DNA of 64,000 bases from Glandiceps talaboti (taxonomy: Eukaryota > Hemichordata > Enteropneusta > Spengelidae), in contig NC_135551.1 in assembly GCF_964340395.1 (NCBI RefSeq), positions 15,207,003 through 15,271,002 on the forward strand. The letters are read 5' to 3'. This document shows positions 11,901-25,384 of the stretch, in pieces. The notes beneath the pieces were generated by a model. It saw only the letters and a program-made list of their open reading frames with translations, searched no databases and was not told the DNA's origin. Position numbers and translations under genes: made by a program. The stretch's first letter is position 1; every line of letters starts with the position of its first letter.

Positions 11901-12659
11901 CATCCATAGTGACATTAAGTGTACATTCTTTGATCACGGATTTGCGAGTGCAAACCATTATAATAGCACGGGACTGCAATTTTGTGTTCCTTGTCTGTGT
12001 AACATGGTCTGAGACTGTGCATATTCACTGTATGCTTAATTTTGTAAACCATATATGCAAGTTTGTAATATTTGTATATTATAAATCTATGATTAATCGA
12101 TGTATGGGATGTCATTGAAGACAGGTTCTGTCGTCTGTCAGCTTTATATAAGACTTCATACAATCAGAGAGACAGTGCAGTATCCCAGTGTATATGAAAG
12201 GAGGCCGTAGTCAGGGCCAATCATTCATTGGAACACATCTCTGTTTATAGTGCTAGTTGTGTGCATTCACTATTAGCCTTTTCAATATAATAATCATATG
12301 GACGTTTCATTTTTAAACATCACATTAAACCATTGGCCTCTTTTCATGGTAGCGATTTGACTAACGCCAACTGTTGTGACCTGACGAGGAGGGGGCAAAA
12401 AAACACAGTCTGACTTGTGAGAAGGATTTTCAACAAATAACTGTCTATGCAGAGATATTGAGCCTGTACTCCACTGCAAACTTGTGCAAGTGTGTTTGTT
12501 TCAAGAACTTTGTTGTGAAAAATCCTCCTCCACCGATAAATAAATAAATAAATAAATAAACAAATAAATATATAACCACGATGACTAGGTAGCAAACTGA
12601 AGCATGACCTACAAAACACTCGAGTGTAAGGTCGCGGAGGACAGCGCGACATTGTACAT
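8997..12659. other. Noncoding part of the insertion
   Basis: I see no credible gene. Notable items are a perfect 24-bp palindrome (9525-9548), GATTCGAAYCGG-like inverted words around 10920-11100 (perhaps a decayed DNA transposon end) and an (AAAT)n tract at 12535-12570. The ORFs at 10777-11055 and 11821-12163 have no protein character I recognise. Confidence 0.5.
9525..9548. repeat. Perfect 24-bp palindrome
   Basis: CGTGATACTCGT is followed at once by its exact reverse complement. No spacer and no mismatch. Confidence 0.95.
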
Positions 12660-13185
12660 ATATGCGTTACCAGATAACATTTCGTCTAATGTCTTATATT
12701 ATATTAGACTATAACTTAGATGTCACTCATTGCCCGGACCACAATATGTAGTGGTGCTTATTACCAGATAATAACTTAGGCGTCGGTCACGGTCCCGATA
12801 AAAGTACCTCTGGGGGTCCGGGCCATGACCAATTCAACGTCTAAGTAGTCTATTATTCTTTAACTTAGATTTATCCGATATTATCCGATAAAATGTATCT
12901 CTGGGAGTTCAGGCCATGAGTGATGTCTAATATTAGATAATATCCTCTAAAATATAATATCAGACTCTAATAGTAGACGTCGCTCATGGCCTGAATCCCC
13001 AGAAGTACTTTTTTATCGGATGTTATTGGATAAAATCCAAGTTATAGTCTAAAATCGAATTTTAGACTCTAATATTACACTTCGCACGTACAGAGTACTT
13101 TTTGTAGGATAATATCATAAAAAGTAAATCAGAGCAAGCATCTAACCTAGAGTCTAACATTAGATTTTATCCGATAATGGATATT
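12660..13185. repeat. Quasi-palindromic repeat cluster
   Basis: Words such as TCTAATATTAGA, TTATCCGATAA and GGCCATGA recur in both orientations. The clearest inverted pair is 12893-12955 against 12970-13032 (CTCATGGCCTGAA / TTCAGGCCATGAG). The whole stretch looks like nested foldback elements or a decayed inverted tandem array. Confidence 0.6.
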
Positions 13186-13242
13186 TATGTAAAGTCGTGT
13201 CTTCATGAGGTCAGGTGTAAAAAAAGACGGGTCAAAGTTCTG

Positions 13243-13927
13243 GAAATGTGCCCGCAGAGAACTGCGACACAACTGCTGACAGAGTTCTCAAAGCATATTT
13301 CAGAGCTAAGGTGGCTATTGTCCTGTGTGTTCGAACATTAACAGTCATTATAAAGCGGCCAAGTTCGCGTCACAATTTGTAAAATAACGGTACGACATTA
13401 TACTAAACAATAAGGAATACATAAGCCTTTGACGGTTTCTGTGCTCCTACTATAAATACTTGCTATGAATCTGGCCACAGCTACTCATGTCCTAGTCTAG
13501 CTGCTAGACCTCGGGTATTATTCCGAATTTACAATACGACAAGGATGGGCGATCGCCATCACAGCGAACTTCGTCGGGAGAAAGCCCGAACGTCTAGCAG
13601 CAAGACAACTTTCTATAGTGCATGGAGTGTCCATGCATACAATGAAAAGATGGGCAAAAAGATTATGCAAATACCCGACACTTCTTTATTTCTGTTGATA
13701 TAAATGATGAGGCAAATTAATTTCTATCAGCTTAGCATATTAACTAACCTCGAAATTTCGAAGTTGGGAAGTTCTCAATGGGTCACACTTTAGCATCGGG
13801 AGAATTGTAATAGTAAGCATCCCTGCCATACTCAAGATTGCCAAAATGTGGAAATGTGCACGCAGAGAACTGCGACACAACAGCTGACAGAGTTCTCAAA
13901 GCATATTTCAGAGCTAAGGTGGCTATG
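13243..13927. repeat. 79-bp direct repeat pair around 0.5 kb
   Basis: 13243-13321 and 13849-13927 are near-identical (GCAGAGAACTGCGACACAAC through CAGAGCTAAGGTGGCTAT). The second copy lies beyond the flank sequence that resumes at 13813, so a piece of the insertion was copied into the flank. Confidence 0.85.
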
Positions 13928-15003
13928 TTATCGATAATTTATCAAAATAAACCGAGGCTGTAATAATGACTAATAATGTGGTAACTATTGCGAACCGATA
14001 GTGTATTAAATACAGATAATCCTGGGGAGGGGGTAGTCCAAATATGTTCATACTTTTCATACACCGAAGTTGAAAACATCTACCCGTGTACGATCCAAAA
14101 ATATGCTAGGGATTTCCAGTCACAAACAGACCCACAGTTAAGGACTAGATATGCTCCACCCCCACCCCCCCCCCACCCCCACTTTGCATCGTGTCATGCT
14201 GTCATGAGAGAAAACTTTGGGAAATCTTCCTGACATTTACCTTTATTCTGTTACTGTGAAGGTTTTTTAAATTATCGGGATTACACGATCGGGTCTACAA
14301 ATGAGTCTGCTGTTGATACCGTGTACGTACCTGACCTAATGAAACGTTGGTTACCGGCTATCCGTGCAGTTATCGATATATCTGTCACTTGTGACACCTG
14401 TGACCTCTCTGGAATAGCAAAACATGACCCGACCCGTACTTCTGTCTCATTAATCAATTTGACCTTACATGTTGTTTTATCCAGATTTAGGATTTGTTTA
14501 CATAAAACTAAACGTTCACAACTTAACTTGTGACTCGTGACAGTACAGTACCGTACCGTCCTAGACGACTCCGTACGTTGGTGTTATTACATGATCAATC
14601 TCCCCCTCCTTGTTCTTTCTAAGATGGGCTAAAATCTCAACTTAAATGCACTGAAAAGTTTACTACATAATCTCTGTTTTTAGAGTTTGACATATTTTTA
14701 AGTCTGATGAAATGCATCACCCGACGTTCAATATCCAATCACCTTGTCTAAATTAATACAAAATCATATCTCAAAGTCCATAATATATATATATATATAT
14801 CTGTGCAATATTTATTCTTTTACAGTATGAATTCATACGATCGAGTTCTAAAATTAACACCACGTCTCGTCACGTCATTTTAAACCTTTGTTCAACACTC
14901 CAATCGTACCTGGTACAAACTGTTACCGTACCCATCATCAGCTGTCGTTATGTTTGCCACATTACATTATAGTAAGCATCCCTGCCATACTCAAGATTGC
15001 CAA
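13813..15003. other. Rearranged duplicate of the flank block
   Basis: Three pieces are joined. 13928-14275 is an inverted copy of roughly 1740-2065. 14280-14969 is a direct copy of 2186-3548 with an internal deletion. The word AGTAAGCATCCCTGCCATAC occurs at both 13813 and 14970, bracketing them. After 14970 the sequence runs colinear with 33262 onward, up to gene A. Confidence 0.7.
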
Positions 15004-15512
15004 AATATATCAGAATTTAGACCCAATTCCGAAACTACGTGATGTTGAGATGTCAAAGACTTACATATCTATGTTGTTACGTAGCCAGAATATCACTACA
15101 TTGTATAAAGTGCCAAAACAGACTTCATTTTTAGAGTTCATAACGGAAATTACTACCCAAGTAAACAGAATGGAATGAATTTAGAATCGTAAAGCTAGAA
15201 TTTGATTCTGATTCTGTTTCTGGTGCTAACGTGCATATTTTGAAAGGCATACGTGTTGATCATCCTTCAAACTATCCTGTAGGCTGACTTGGAATACAGT
15301 ACATGACGCGGTTTGCGTTTGTACCAGTGGTTTTACCATAAGTTCTGTGCAGGTTTATTGTTTAGCCGTACTTTTGACGTTGGCTTTTTTAGTAGTACGT
15401 CATCAAGTGACTGAGTTAACCAAAATCTTTAGTTTCGTGCTATTCTTGACCGTATACTATACATTTGTATCGTCGATGAAACGTACACTCTGGACATTGT
15501 CAAAAGAAAAAC

Positions 15513-15696
15513 ATGCTAACCGAGGTCGCACTGGTAGCTTGCTCGATCGCTCTCATACTGTTTACTTGGATGTCAAACAGACCTAAATTACCTAAAACCT
15601 ACCCTAAAGGTCCAGCTGGTTGGCCAGTGATCGGTAACTTACTACAATTCGGACCACAACCACACTTGAAGCTGACTGAATGGAGTCGACAATACG
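15513..15696 (+). CDS. Gene A exon 1
   Basis: Membrane anchor (residues about 5-19) and proline-rich hinge. It ends TACG|GTAAGG, phase 1. About 190 bases upstream are also conserved in gene B. Confidence 0.9.
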
Positions 15697-18600
15697 GTAA
15701 GGATAATTAACAGTTCAAACATATCATATATACGGCGACATAAACCAAATCACTCGTGAAAATAACTTCTGTATGACCTACCATCCATTGCGAGGCCGTG
15801 GGGTTCTGTTATTACTACATATGTAGTCCAAACTGCTCCAAACGTAATAATTTAGAAAAGGACAAATATCGCTGCGTATTTGATTTAGGTCACCCAACAT
15901 CAGCTGTACATGTAACCCTTTGTTCCTATTGTTATGCACATTTCCGTTTATATATATATTGTAAAAGTAGTCAGTTCGTCGATATTTGTAAGAGAAAAAC
16001 GGGCATATTTAAGAATTAACTCTCCAAATCCTTTGAAAACCGACTGGAAGTTACTCTTAATAGTCTAGTAAAACCAATACTTTCATTATTTATATAGTTT
16101 ATTTTCTCAATATATAGCGGTGGCGTTCGCGACCGGTTCGGAGGCAGCTAACATCGACCCAAATGTGTGTTAACTGTGTAAGCTGCAGACGCGTGATGAC
16201 AGTTGACGATTCTTCGTGGTCGATGTTAGTTTAAAATGACAAACAGTAATGAATTTGCTTTAAAACTGTTTCATAGAAGTGTACAGTTATCCAGTGGAAA
16301 CATTTAGTATACCTGATACCTTCGATACATTACTAAACATCAAGATCGATAATGTTTACATACGGAAAGTAGTTGAAGTGTTGTTTTCTTGTTTGCAGTG
16401 AAAATACCCAACTAATTTGCATAGTTATTTGGTAGGTAAGCGACTAATTTGCATAGTTATTTGATACCTCAGAACTTGCGATGGATGGTCGAGAGAAATA
16501 GTGAAATGCTTTATGAACCGACACAAAATTGTTCAAAAAGTGTGTAACAATGGGAAAGACACCTATGTGCATTAAAACAAATGCATTTATTTGCTTATTT
16601 TCATCAGGAATTGGTTTCACTTTAGGATCTTCTTTACCTCAATTTATCTCATTTGCATAGCCAGCATTGAAAATACTGGTTTTATTTCTGACTGTAGGTC
16701 AACATACACAGTGGTACATATGTAATAATAGTTGTTTACTAATATGTAATATGTTGTGAACTACTTACTTGCCGATGTCTGAGGAGCGAGTTCACAACAT
16801 ATGGATAAAATTAATCTATGGCAACTCGGGTCATGTTGCAGAAATGGCACAAATGTTGACTTTGTTTCAAAGAGATGATATTGGGTAATTTATCATATAC
16901 TTATGCCAAGGACTTTTAAGAGTAAACACGAAAAATAAAATGAGAGCAGTCTGATATGCACTTCGTGCACTGGCCGTGTCAGCCAAATTTGATGAAATAT
17001 TTAAATGATCGTCAATTTTAATCAGATTTTTGAGTACATTTTTAATAATTATTTTGAGACACGAACTTGGTAGCAATGTAGATTCTGTAGAAGTTTCCGA
17101 AAATGCTTTCATATCTTAATAAAAGAGATGTTTGAGCGCAATTCTAAAATTCTGGAGTAGTAGTAGTAGTAGTAGTAGTATGTTAGTGTGATACAGTGTA
17201 GCACATACACACAGTCATGTGGATTACAGTCGCATTAGAGATACCACTGTAAATTGCACGAACCAGTACAGAGAAATGTAATTTGTAATTTAATATAAAA
17301 TAGTATCATTCGGATACAGATATTTTCCTATTGTGATTGATGCATGAATTTGTGGCCATATGCAATGACATCGATGGAGAAGATCGGCCACCATTTGGCT
17401 TGTTTATGTTTGGAATCACCAAGTTTTGTCCAATCAAAAAGGCGTTTTCTCAGAACATATGAACGAATATCATGATGTTTAATGTCTAATATCAGAAGTG
17501 ATATTTCCCATTAAACGTGCTCAAGGACATTTGACCTCGGCATAGGTATATGATGAAGTTCTTTTTACACTCATCACATAAAGATGCTTGTACACATCAT
17601 ATAAAGATGTGTACACAGTCATCATGCAATTAACGAAGTGGTCAATGTGTTGTTTAGTCATGGACTATTAAAACCAACTATGGCTTTCCATAGATATGGC
17701 AAGAGATACGGATAACTATTTATGCACATGAGAATATAACTTAAGTTATATAGTTAGTTAAAAGGTAGGCACCTAGCTTGGAACATGGTAGATGCGGTCA
17801 TGCTAAAGGGCTCATCTTTCGTATCATTTATTGACTTCAGGGGCCGTGTACAGTTTGAACCTCTTCAAAACACGTGTCGTGGTCTTGAATTCTTACAAGG
17901 TGTTATCTGAAGCTATGGTTGAAGAAAAGGCGGACTTTGCTGGTCGTCCACGTGATTTCCAAACCTGGAAGATTTGGACTGAGTGTAAAGAAGTCATCTT
18001 TATGGATCACACTGAACTTTGGAATGTTTTGAGGAAGAGTACACACACTGCTTTGCGTGTTGGTGGTAAAGCGAAGTGGAGTGAAGTAATTGCAATGGAA
18101 GTAGACAAGCTTATAGGTAAGATATATTTCCTACATAGGGGCTGGAAGGTGTACAGAGCGTGAACGGTGGTAACTTCGATCGTGATCGTGTGGTACGTTG
18201 ACTATGGTGGCTGCTTAGTATTCACAATCGTAGTTTGGGGTATTTTCAACTCGCTGTAACTTTCACAAATGTTCATCATTTAGATACTATAAAAGCGAAA
18301 TGTCGACGGATATTTCTTCCTCCGTGCTACTACGTACAATCAATTATTGATAGGAATACTGATTTTTCGGCGAATTCGTGGAGTCACACTTGACCGTCAG
18401 GTCATAAATTTCGGCCGGGTTTTTCGCCCATTTGTTGTTCGCCCAAAATTTACAAATTTTACAAAATATATGGATTCTTGTGTACTTTAAAAGGCTTTAG
18501 TTAGAAAAAGACAAAGTCCGTTCATGATTTTCGGTAGAAAGTGGGTGATTTGACCCAAGTGGAAGGTGCCCGCGTTAGACAAGCGATGAGACAAGGCAAA

Positions 18601-21600
18601 CTGGCGAGCTTTTCACAACTTGCTCAACTATTAAATCACCGTCCACACCCACTTTCACACCTGTCAGGTTTGAGATATTTTCAAGTAACTTGTAACTTGT
18701 AAATTCGATATTACCCTGCAATTGTGTGTAATAGTGACACCAGAATGAAGGCAACTCGCGTAAGCAGGTCGTATTTTGAGTGCATCTTAAGCTAAAATGG
18801 TAGATGTTTAAATACGTCTACCTTCGAAAATACAAACATTTGCTCAAATAAAAGTAAATACAACTACAACTAGACTTCGGCTTTTGTATTATCAAGTTAT
18901 CTATAGCCTCACATTGTGCGAGTCTCTCAGTTTCGCATATTTTAATCCGACATGGTTTTGCTCTTGTCTAGCCACATAACAAAATTTGCTCAGGCTACGT
19001 AAATTGAAGTAACGTATGATGGGTGTATTTTGGTTCATATAATGTATTATTGCGAAATATTACAATGTGCGACCTCACTAGGGCATTACTATTTAAGAAA
19101 TATATTAACAGGGCCAATGTCTTCTGCTACTAAACTAGCCAGAGCTAGAAGTAGATATAATATATGTAAATTCGAGCTGGAATGGTGAGATTTGTAGCTG
19201 CCCTCCTATATCATTTTGATATTTCATGTGGCATGTGAAGGGGGAAATATTCACTACATCAATCCGTAATATGAAAATCCCAAAATATAAAGTAGTATCG
19301 AGTGTGTTTTCTGAATATCTAAAGCTTATACATAAAATAGGCCCTGGAGGTCTAAATTTTCTTTCATACAAGTTTTGTAGTACACAACTATTGTACGTCA
19401 GTACGATCAACAAGATCACAACTCCAAGTCAATTTCATTAACTAGGGATGTAATTCGGACCCATAATTATGATTTGTGAAGTCCTAGTAAAGGTCATGAT
19501 CAGTTGTTGAACAAAATTATTCAAATGCCTTTTAATATTTCACAAAAGATGAAAACAATCGACAGGAAAACCTCGGAAGTTCTGATTTCGATATTGAGTT
19601 GTCGAGTACCAATGTCTATTTTCGTTTTACACTCCCTATAACAACTGGAAGCATATATCATATTGCATGATCATCGTAATGGCCATAACAACAAAAACCG
19701 AACATCTAAACGAAATTAATGTCGCAAATGGTAAGAAAACAGAAAAAAAACATGAGTTACTCACCGAAAGGTCATTGAGGCATGCTCTATAGTGGTCGAC
19801 GGTCACAGAGGTGTCACGTGAGACCCTTACAGCTTCCTCTGTTAGCCAGTTCATTTCTTTAGTATTTGATATACATTTTGATAATTATATTTAATATTTA
19901 AAATAATAAATATTTCATATTATTTTTTTGTATTTTAAAACATGTGAAATGTACCATGACCACGAATATTCGTCGAACACATATTTCCTATTGTATTTAC
20001 GTATAATGAGTAATTTGCATAATTAATCATACTTGGTAATTAGGCTGTAGGTTAAGAATGCAAGCTTCAAATTTCATATAATTTGGCACGTAAATCAACC
20101 ACAAGAAAGGACATCTTTCCTTTAAAGCTTTTTGGCATAGTTTTTAACTATTACGATGCCCAGATGTCGTAAAAAGCTTATTGACATGGCCTTTAGTTTT
20201 AATGAATCATTTGCGTAAATTAAAGATTCGTGGCAATTAGACTATATCTTATGTGTTTTCATAGAATTGATGATAACAAATTACTTGCAATAGTTTTGAT
20301 AGTAATAAGTATTTTGCGTAATTAATGACTTTTCATATTTACCAATATCCTAGAATGCAACCTTCAAATTTCATATATGGTGGTACATTATACATCAAAC
20401 ATAATAAAGCACACGTGTATTATAACGCTTGTTGATGTAGGTTTTAGTTTCAAGGAGTAATTTCAATCATTAATTTTTCCAGTTATTGCATTTTGAATTT
20501 TAGATCAGTGTCTCTCCAAAAATATTCTAATAAAAACACCCATTACCTTCCACATTCATGAATTTTTTTTGAACGTTTACTTCATGTGTTATGGTAAAAC
20601 AACACCTCTCAGTTATGTGACCTTGAATACGATGGTCAAGGCCAACGGTCAAGTTCGCGTTTGGAACTTCAACATTGATATATACAAAATATAGTCGTCG
20701 TTTTGCCATAAACGTCAAGGAAACGAAATTATGTACGTGTATACATACCGTTTAGTGTTTGACATGCGTTCAGGTTTGGTTGAAATTGAGTGATGTTGTC
20801 TTGAGGTATTTCTGTCCACTGACGGACGCAGGTATGAAAGAGCGCATAATGGGACATAAGTCATTTCTATATCCACCATTCATCAGGCGTTGCCACTTGG
20901 GGCTAATGACTAACAGCCGATATACAAATTCATCAGGAGATTTTCAAAAATTTCAAATTATGTAATTTTAGCTATATGCATACTGTACTACCAGAATTTG
21001 CATGATTAGTTGGTGTCATATCTCTGATATTTTTCTGGTACCTTTGACTCACAGAAAAGCTCGTTGAGAGAGGAAGCTCTGCTTTTGATCCCCATTTGCC
21101 ATTGAGTTTGATTGCATTCAATACGATATCTCAACTAGTTCAAGGGCAGACCTATAACGAAGACGATCACGAATTTCTTGACTTTATAGAGTCAAACGCA
21201 GAGTCGATTCGTTATTTTGCAGAAGCCTCGCCCGTAGGTAAGTTATATGTGGTTCTTCCTTTATATGCTACCTAGTTAATAGCAAGTAGTTGATGAAACT
21301 GTCACTTAAGGGAAACAAAGACCCTGCTGGTTTTTTTTCTATTTATTTATCTTATTCAAAGATGGTGGTCCTTTCATTCGTATATGGTTGCTCGACAAAA
21401 GGAGCCCGCAAAAAGTAAAATACACCAAACAGTACAAAAATAAATACCATTACATATATTAAAAGCATTGAACAAAATTCCCAAAAGCACAGACGAATCT
21501 AAAACCTACACACTTAAAGATACAATTACATACCATTACCAGTATATCGATAAATCTTCAACACCAAAACCAAGTTGAAAGGCACGTGGTGTACCGGATA

Positions 21601-24600
21601 TGCATGCACACACTGCTTAATATGTTCTTAATTGTCAAATACCGTTTCATATCTTGCTGGGAGAGGTCATTATACCAGTTAAACCGGGAATAGTTATCAA
21701 AATACTATACGTTTATACTGTAGCGCCTAATATCACACGGCCATCTCTCTGATGACTGCTATGCAGTTGTTGACAATTCAGCCGTAACTTTATCATCCAA
21801 TCTATGGTGCACATTAGTAATCACTTTACGTTTACTATTTGCGTATTACTCAATTTCATCTTTAAATAAATATTGAGTCTGCGTCCTTCTATTGCATACT
21901 GTATTTTATTTAATGTACACATACTAGTTATTAATAAGCACCAATGGTAATTTTTGATATCTTATTTACACGGAAATGTAAAAAAGTGACTTCTTTTAAG
22001 ACCAGTCTCACAACTTACCTTTTTAAACAGGCCCACGACATATAAATAGGTTGGTATTGACTTGTTCATTATTTATCGGACCTTCTTTTGTTTTTAATAT
22101 GCATTTCTTGCTATTTTAACTTACGAGTTGTTGTTTTTTCCCTAGATAATCAACATGTTTTTACATGTTTTTTTGAAGTGTTTTTTACTTCATTTTAATA
22201 GTTCCTGTTACAATTTCTGGATATATGGCGTTCTATAAGTGCCTTTATTATATCTTCACCGAGCGTATGAATTGATGTTTATGACCGCATGCGTCCGTCG
22301 TTTCCGCATGTTTTGCCGTTCGAGGATGGAAATCTTTAAAACGTTCTTACAAAGTATACAGCGATGATATTTAGCACGGTCACTGTGATAATACATTTTA
22401 CATTCAAAATGCTGTGTATTACTGGGTTTTTAGTTGCCTGTGAGATTTATTTACAAGGGGATTGCAATGGCGACATGATACAACAAATGGAAGATATGGC
22501 TGTTGTGGAAAATAGCTTTGCATATATGCAAGACTCTCTACCAATCAGAATGCTAGGTTAATGAGTGACTTTGCGTAATGAATGATTTTCAAGATTTAGG
22601 CGATATGTTAACATTATACACTTCAAATTCCATGTAATTCAGTGTATTCATCAACCATAACAGCGTGCACGTCTAACAAAGCTTGTTGCTGTAGGTATTA
22701 GTTATAGTGTGTCATTTGCATAATTAATGAGTTTCGATAAGTAAGCTATATCTTTAAGAATTTAAGCTTCATATTTAATATACTAGTAATTTGGTATATC
22801 AATTAATAATGATAACGTGCAAGTGTGTGATACAGTTTACTGATTTTGCATTTATGTATTGCTTGTAATAATTAGGCTACTCTTTCAGAATGCACACTAC
22901 AATGTCGTTAAACTTTGGTTCATTCATTTGTGATAATAGTGCACCTGTTTGATATAAATAATTTGCTGATTCAGTTTTGATTTGTAAGCAATTATGTGCA
23001 TAATAAATTGTTTTATTAATTAGGCAATATCTAAAAAGATTGCAGGTGTACAAAATTCCATATGGTTCATATACAGATAATGACAAAGTAAATGTGTCCT
23101 TTGAAGATTGCTGGTGTAGCTGATTTGTAATGAGTAGGCGATGTTTTAAGTTCGCACGCTTCAAATTTCATATAGTTAAATTGGTAAAATTAATTTCCCA
23201 ATTAAATAATACATTTAGGAACAAAATCCAAATGCTGTGCCCTTACAGAAGGCATCCAATTTATATCTGGTTAGAAAAGTCGAGTGATGCAGGGTGGGAA
23301 AAGTGACCTTTCATGACATCAACTAAAGCAGACAGGACACAATAATCCTCACCTTTGCTCACATTTACATGTTATTGTTATTTCCACTCATTCATAGAAT
23401 GAAGCTGATGGTGTGCTATTATCATTTTTTTCTCTAAATATACACCCCTTCGTTCTTAATTCAGACTATGCCGGATGGCTGAAGCCATTCTTTAAAGTAC
23501 AACTTGATAGATTGCAGAAAGCAGCATCCCATCGAATCAAGTACATGGAAAGCAGACTGAGGGCACGTAAAGAACAGTTTAACAGTGCGAACCCCCCACG
23601 TGATGTGATTGATGTGATGTTACTGACACAAGAAAAGTATCAAAAGAATCCTACAGCTGGTATTTCAGCAAAGGACTTTGATGACAGAGTTGTTTTACAA
23701 AATGTGATGGACTTTTTTTCTGCAGGTGAGTTGTATCTTTTTGTGATTACAGGAATGATATGGGATAACACTTTACAAGTATACAAGATTTCGGTCTACT
23801 ATTTGTATGATTCATATATCTTGTAAGTTCATATGCTCATCAACATTAATTTGGAGTATTTTACCTTACATTATGCGACTACTGAATGAATGGTGAACAT
23901 GTTAAATAAACTAAAATGCTATACATTACAAAGTTTGGATGAGAATATGTTTCCCATAAATCATGAGAAATACATTTTGCCGTATAAATTATGCCGTCTT
24001 GATTTACACATTTTACGGGAACACATTAATCATTTTAATAATCAAACATGACTTTAGGTCAAAGAATAACTTTATCGTCCGTTTTGAAAGATTAATATAC
24101 ACCTAACTCATACCTTAATGTTCCAGCGTCATAGGTTACTACTGAACAGTAGTAGAATTTCGATAAAGAAAGATCCTCAACACGCATGAACGCAGAAAGA
24201 ATCTACTGTTCTTGATATTCTTTATGTCAGAATCACAGTTCAGAAAGTGGCACACAATATAAATGAAACGAGTGAAAAGGATACATATATTTAATTCACA
24301 TATTGTTCAAATATTGTCTTCATCCCCTAAGGAGGCCATTATTTGTGTGGACAATATGAAAAATTGTATCTCCACGGTACTACCCATTCATAAACCCACT
24401 GATCCACTTAATTCCCCTTTTGTGCTGAATTATTTTGTCATTTTCTTTTGACAAATAACTTCTCTAGAAATAAGTAACTTTACGACCATTCTCTTATGCC
24501 TTTTAATACATTTCCACTGAAAGCATTGGTGTCATCCGATTTACAGACATGCGTACCTGAGTCCCACTCTACACTAACCGAATAACTATACCAAGTAGGG

Positions 24601-25320
24601 ATATTTTCATCCAGACAGGCATATCAAAAAACAACTGAACTTCAATAGAATTTATTCTTCTTTGAATAGGCCATGTGACACTATAATATTTCCCTTTTTG
24701 AAATTTCTGGAATTTTCACAGGCACTGAAACTATCGAATCAACCTTAAAATGGTTCTTGGTAGATATGATGTTACATCCTGAAATACAGAAGAAAATCCA
24801 CCAAGAAATCGATGACGTCGTTGGTGTTGATCGTCGTCCAGTGTATGCTGATCACGACAACTTACCTTATCTAAAGGCTGCCATGTATGAAACCATGCGT
24901 TTGCACACAATAGCGCCTCTTAGTTTATTACATCGCACTCTGTGCACCACGTCTATCAATGGATGTCAAATTCCTGATGACACCATCATCATCCCAAATC
25001 ATTGGGCCATAGATCACGACCCAGATGTTTTCAAAGATCCGTATGTTTATAGACCAGAGCGATTTATTGATCCCAACACGGGTAGATGTGTCTCTTTTAA
25101 TGAGATGAATTTTACACCGTTTGGTATGGGTAGACGTGCATGTCTTGGAGAAATGCTTGCAAGAATGGAGTATTTCCTGATTGCTGCTCGTTTGCTGCAT
25201 CAATTTGAAGTAAAGGTTTCTCCAAGTCATGGTAAACCTTCCACAGAGGGAATATGTAATGCAACGTACAGCCCCAAACCATTCAAAATGCTAGTAGGAA
25301 ACAGACATGTTAATATCTAG
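15513..25320 (+). CDS. Cytochrome P450 gene A (clan 2, CYP1/2/17-like), complete
   Basis: Five exons (15513-15696, 17841-18116, 21055-21237, 23465-23725, 24722-25320) join into 1503 bases, 500 residues plus stop, the usual P450 length, with consensus splice sites and no break. The protein has an N-terminal membrane anchor, a proline-rich hinge (PKTYPKGPAGWPVIGN), the C-helix WxxxR (WNVLRK), an I-helix AGTET, K-helix ExxR (ETMR), PERF and the haem loop FGMGRRACLG with the Cys ligand. It should be an ER-bound haem monooxygenase using electrons from P450 reductase. The NSYKVLSEAMVEEKADFAGRP segment is typical of CYP1, 2 and 17. Substrate unknown. The ATG at 15513 is chosen because it gives the anchor directly and is conserved in B. 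B is its near-identical neighbour. Confidence 0.93.
17155..17181. repeat. (TAG)9 microsatellite in gene A intron 1
   Basis: Nine perfect TAG units. The orthologous position in gene B holds a 283-bp expansion (37365-37647). Confidence 0.9.
17841..18116 (+). CDS. Gene A exon 2
   Basis: 276 bases, starting GAVYSL and ending VDKLIG. Contains the B-C region and the C-helix WxxxR. The acceptor is TTGACTTCAG, the donor GTAAGA. Phase 1 at both ends. Confidence 0.92.
18437..20893. other. Extra 2.45 kb in gene A intron 2
   Basis: Intron 2 of gene B is only 487 bp and passes directly from the sequence at about 18436 to that at about 20894 (TGCCACTTGGGGCTAATRAC). The extra A sequence has no gene. It includes diverged repeats of about 130 bp (19985-20500) sharing TTTGCATAATTAATGA and TTCAAATTTCATAT words with intron 3. 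Either an insertion in A or a deletion in B. Confidence 0.65.
21055..21237 (+). CDS. Gene A exon 3
   Basis: 183 bases giving EKLVERGSSAFDPHLPLSLI through FAEASPVG, without a stop. Acceptor ACTCACAG, donor GTAAGT. Phase 1 at both ends. It has no ATG of its own, so it is easily missed. Confidence 0.9.
22555..23190. repeat. Diverged tandem repeats of about 135 bp, gene A intron 3
   Basis: About five units repeat the pattern of a CATAATTAATGA-like word, AATTAGGC, then CTTCAAATTYCATATA and GTGYA. Related units occur in intron 2 of A and, in the reverse orientation, in intron 1 of gene B (about 35860-36660). Noncoding. Confidence 0.6.
23465..23725 (+). CDS. Gene A exon 4
   Basis: 261 bases, DYAGWLKPFFKVQLDRLQ through MDFFSAG. 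It covers helices G-H and the start of the I-helix; the AG of the AGTET motif is split across the next junction. Donor GTGAGT. Phase 1 at both ends. Confidence 0.92.
24722..25320 (+). CDS. Gene A exon 5 (catalytic core)
   Basis: 599 bases holding the rest of the I-helix, ExxR, PERF, haem-binding loop and the stop TAG. Nearly identical to exon 5 of B and, over about 390 bp, of C. Confidence 0.95.
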
Positions 25321-25378
25321 CATTCATACGATTCTTACACCATATGTTAAGACACCATGATTACTTGAGAATACACTT

Positions 25379-25384
25379 AATAAA
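25379..25384 (+). terminator. Poly(A) signal of gene A
   Basis: AATAAA 59 bases after the stop codon. The matching site in gene B reads AATAAC. Confidence 0.6.

Larger units (their letters stand above)
3549..13812. mobile_element. 10-kb composite insertion in flank copy 1
   Basis: The flank sequence breaks after bases matching 33235-33261 and resumes at 13813 with the bases that follow in the gene B copy (33262 onward), so 3549-13812 is extra DNA. Its left 5.5 kb carries minus-strand coding remnants: a Crypton-type recombinase, a USP-like protease half and unrecognised ORFs. The rest looks noncoding. I find no clear terminal repeats or target-site duplication at the two junctions, so it may be several nested insertions rather than one element. 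Confidence 0.6.

Noticed and set aside
14888-15178. 96-codon ORF upstream of gene A
   Set aside because: The frame is broken in the gene B copy (33190-33470), so no sign of protein constraint.
15347-15586. ORF overlapping gene A exon 1 in another frame (and 33489-33890 in gene B)
   Set aside because: Not the P450 frame, no recognisable protein, and not kept at the same length between A and B.
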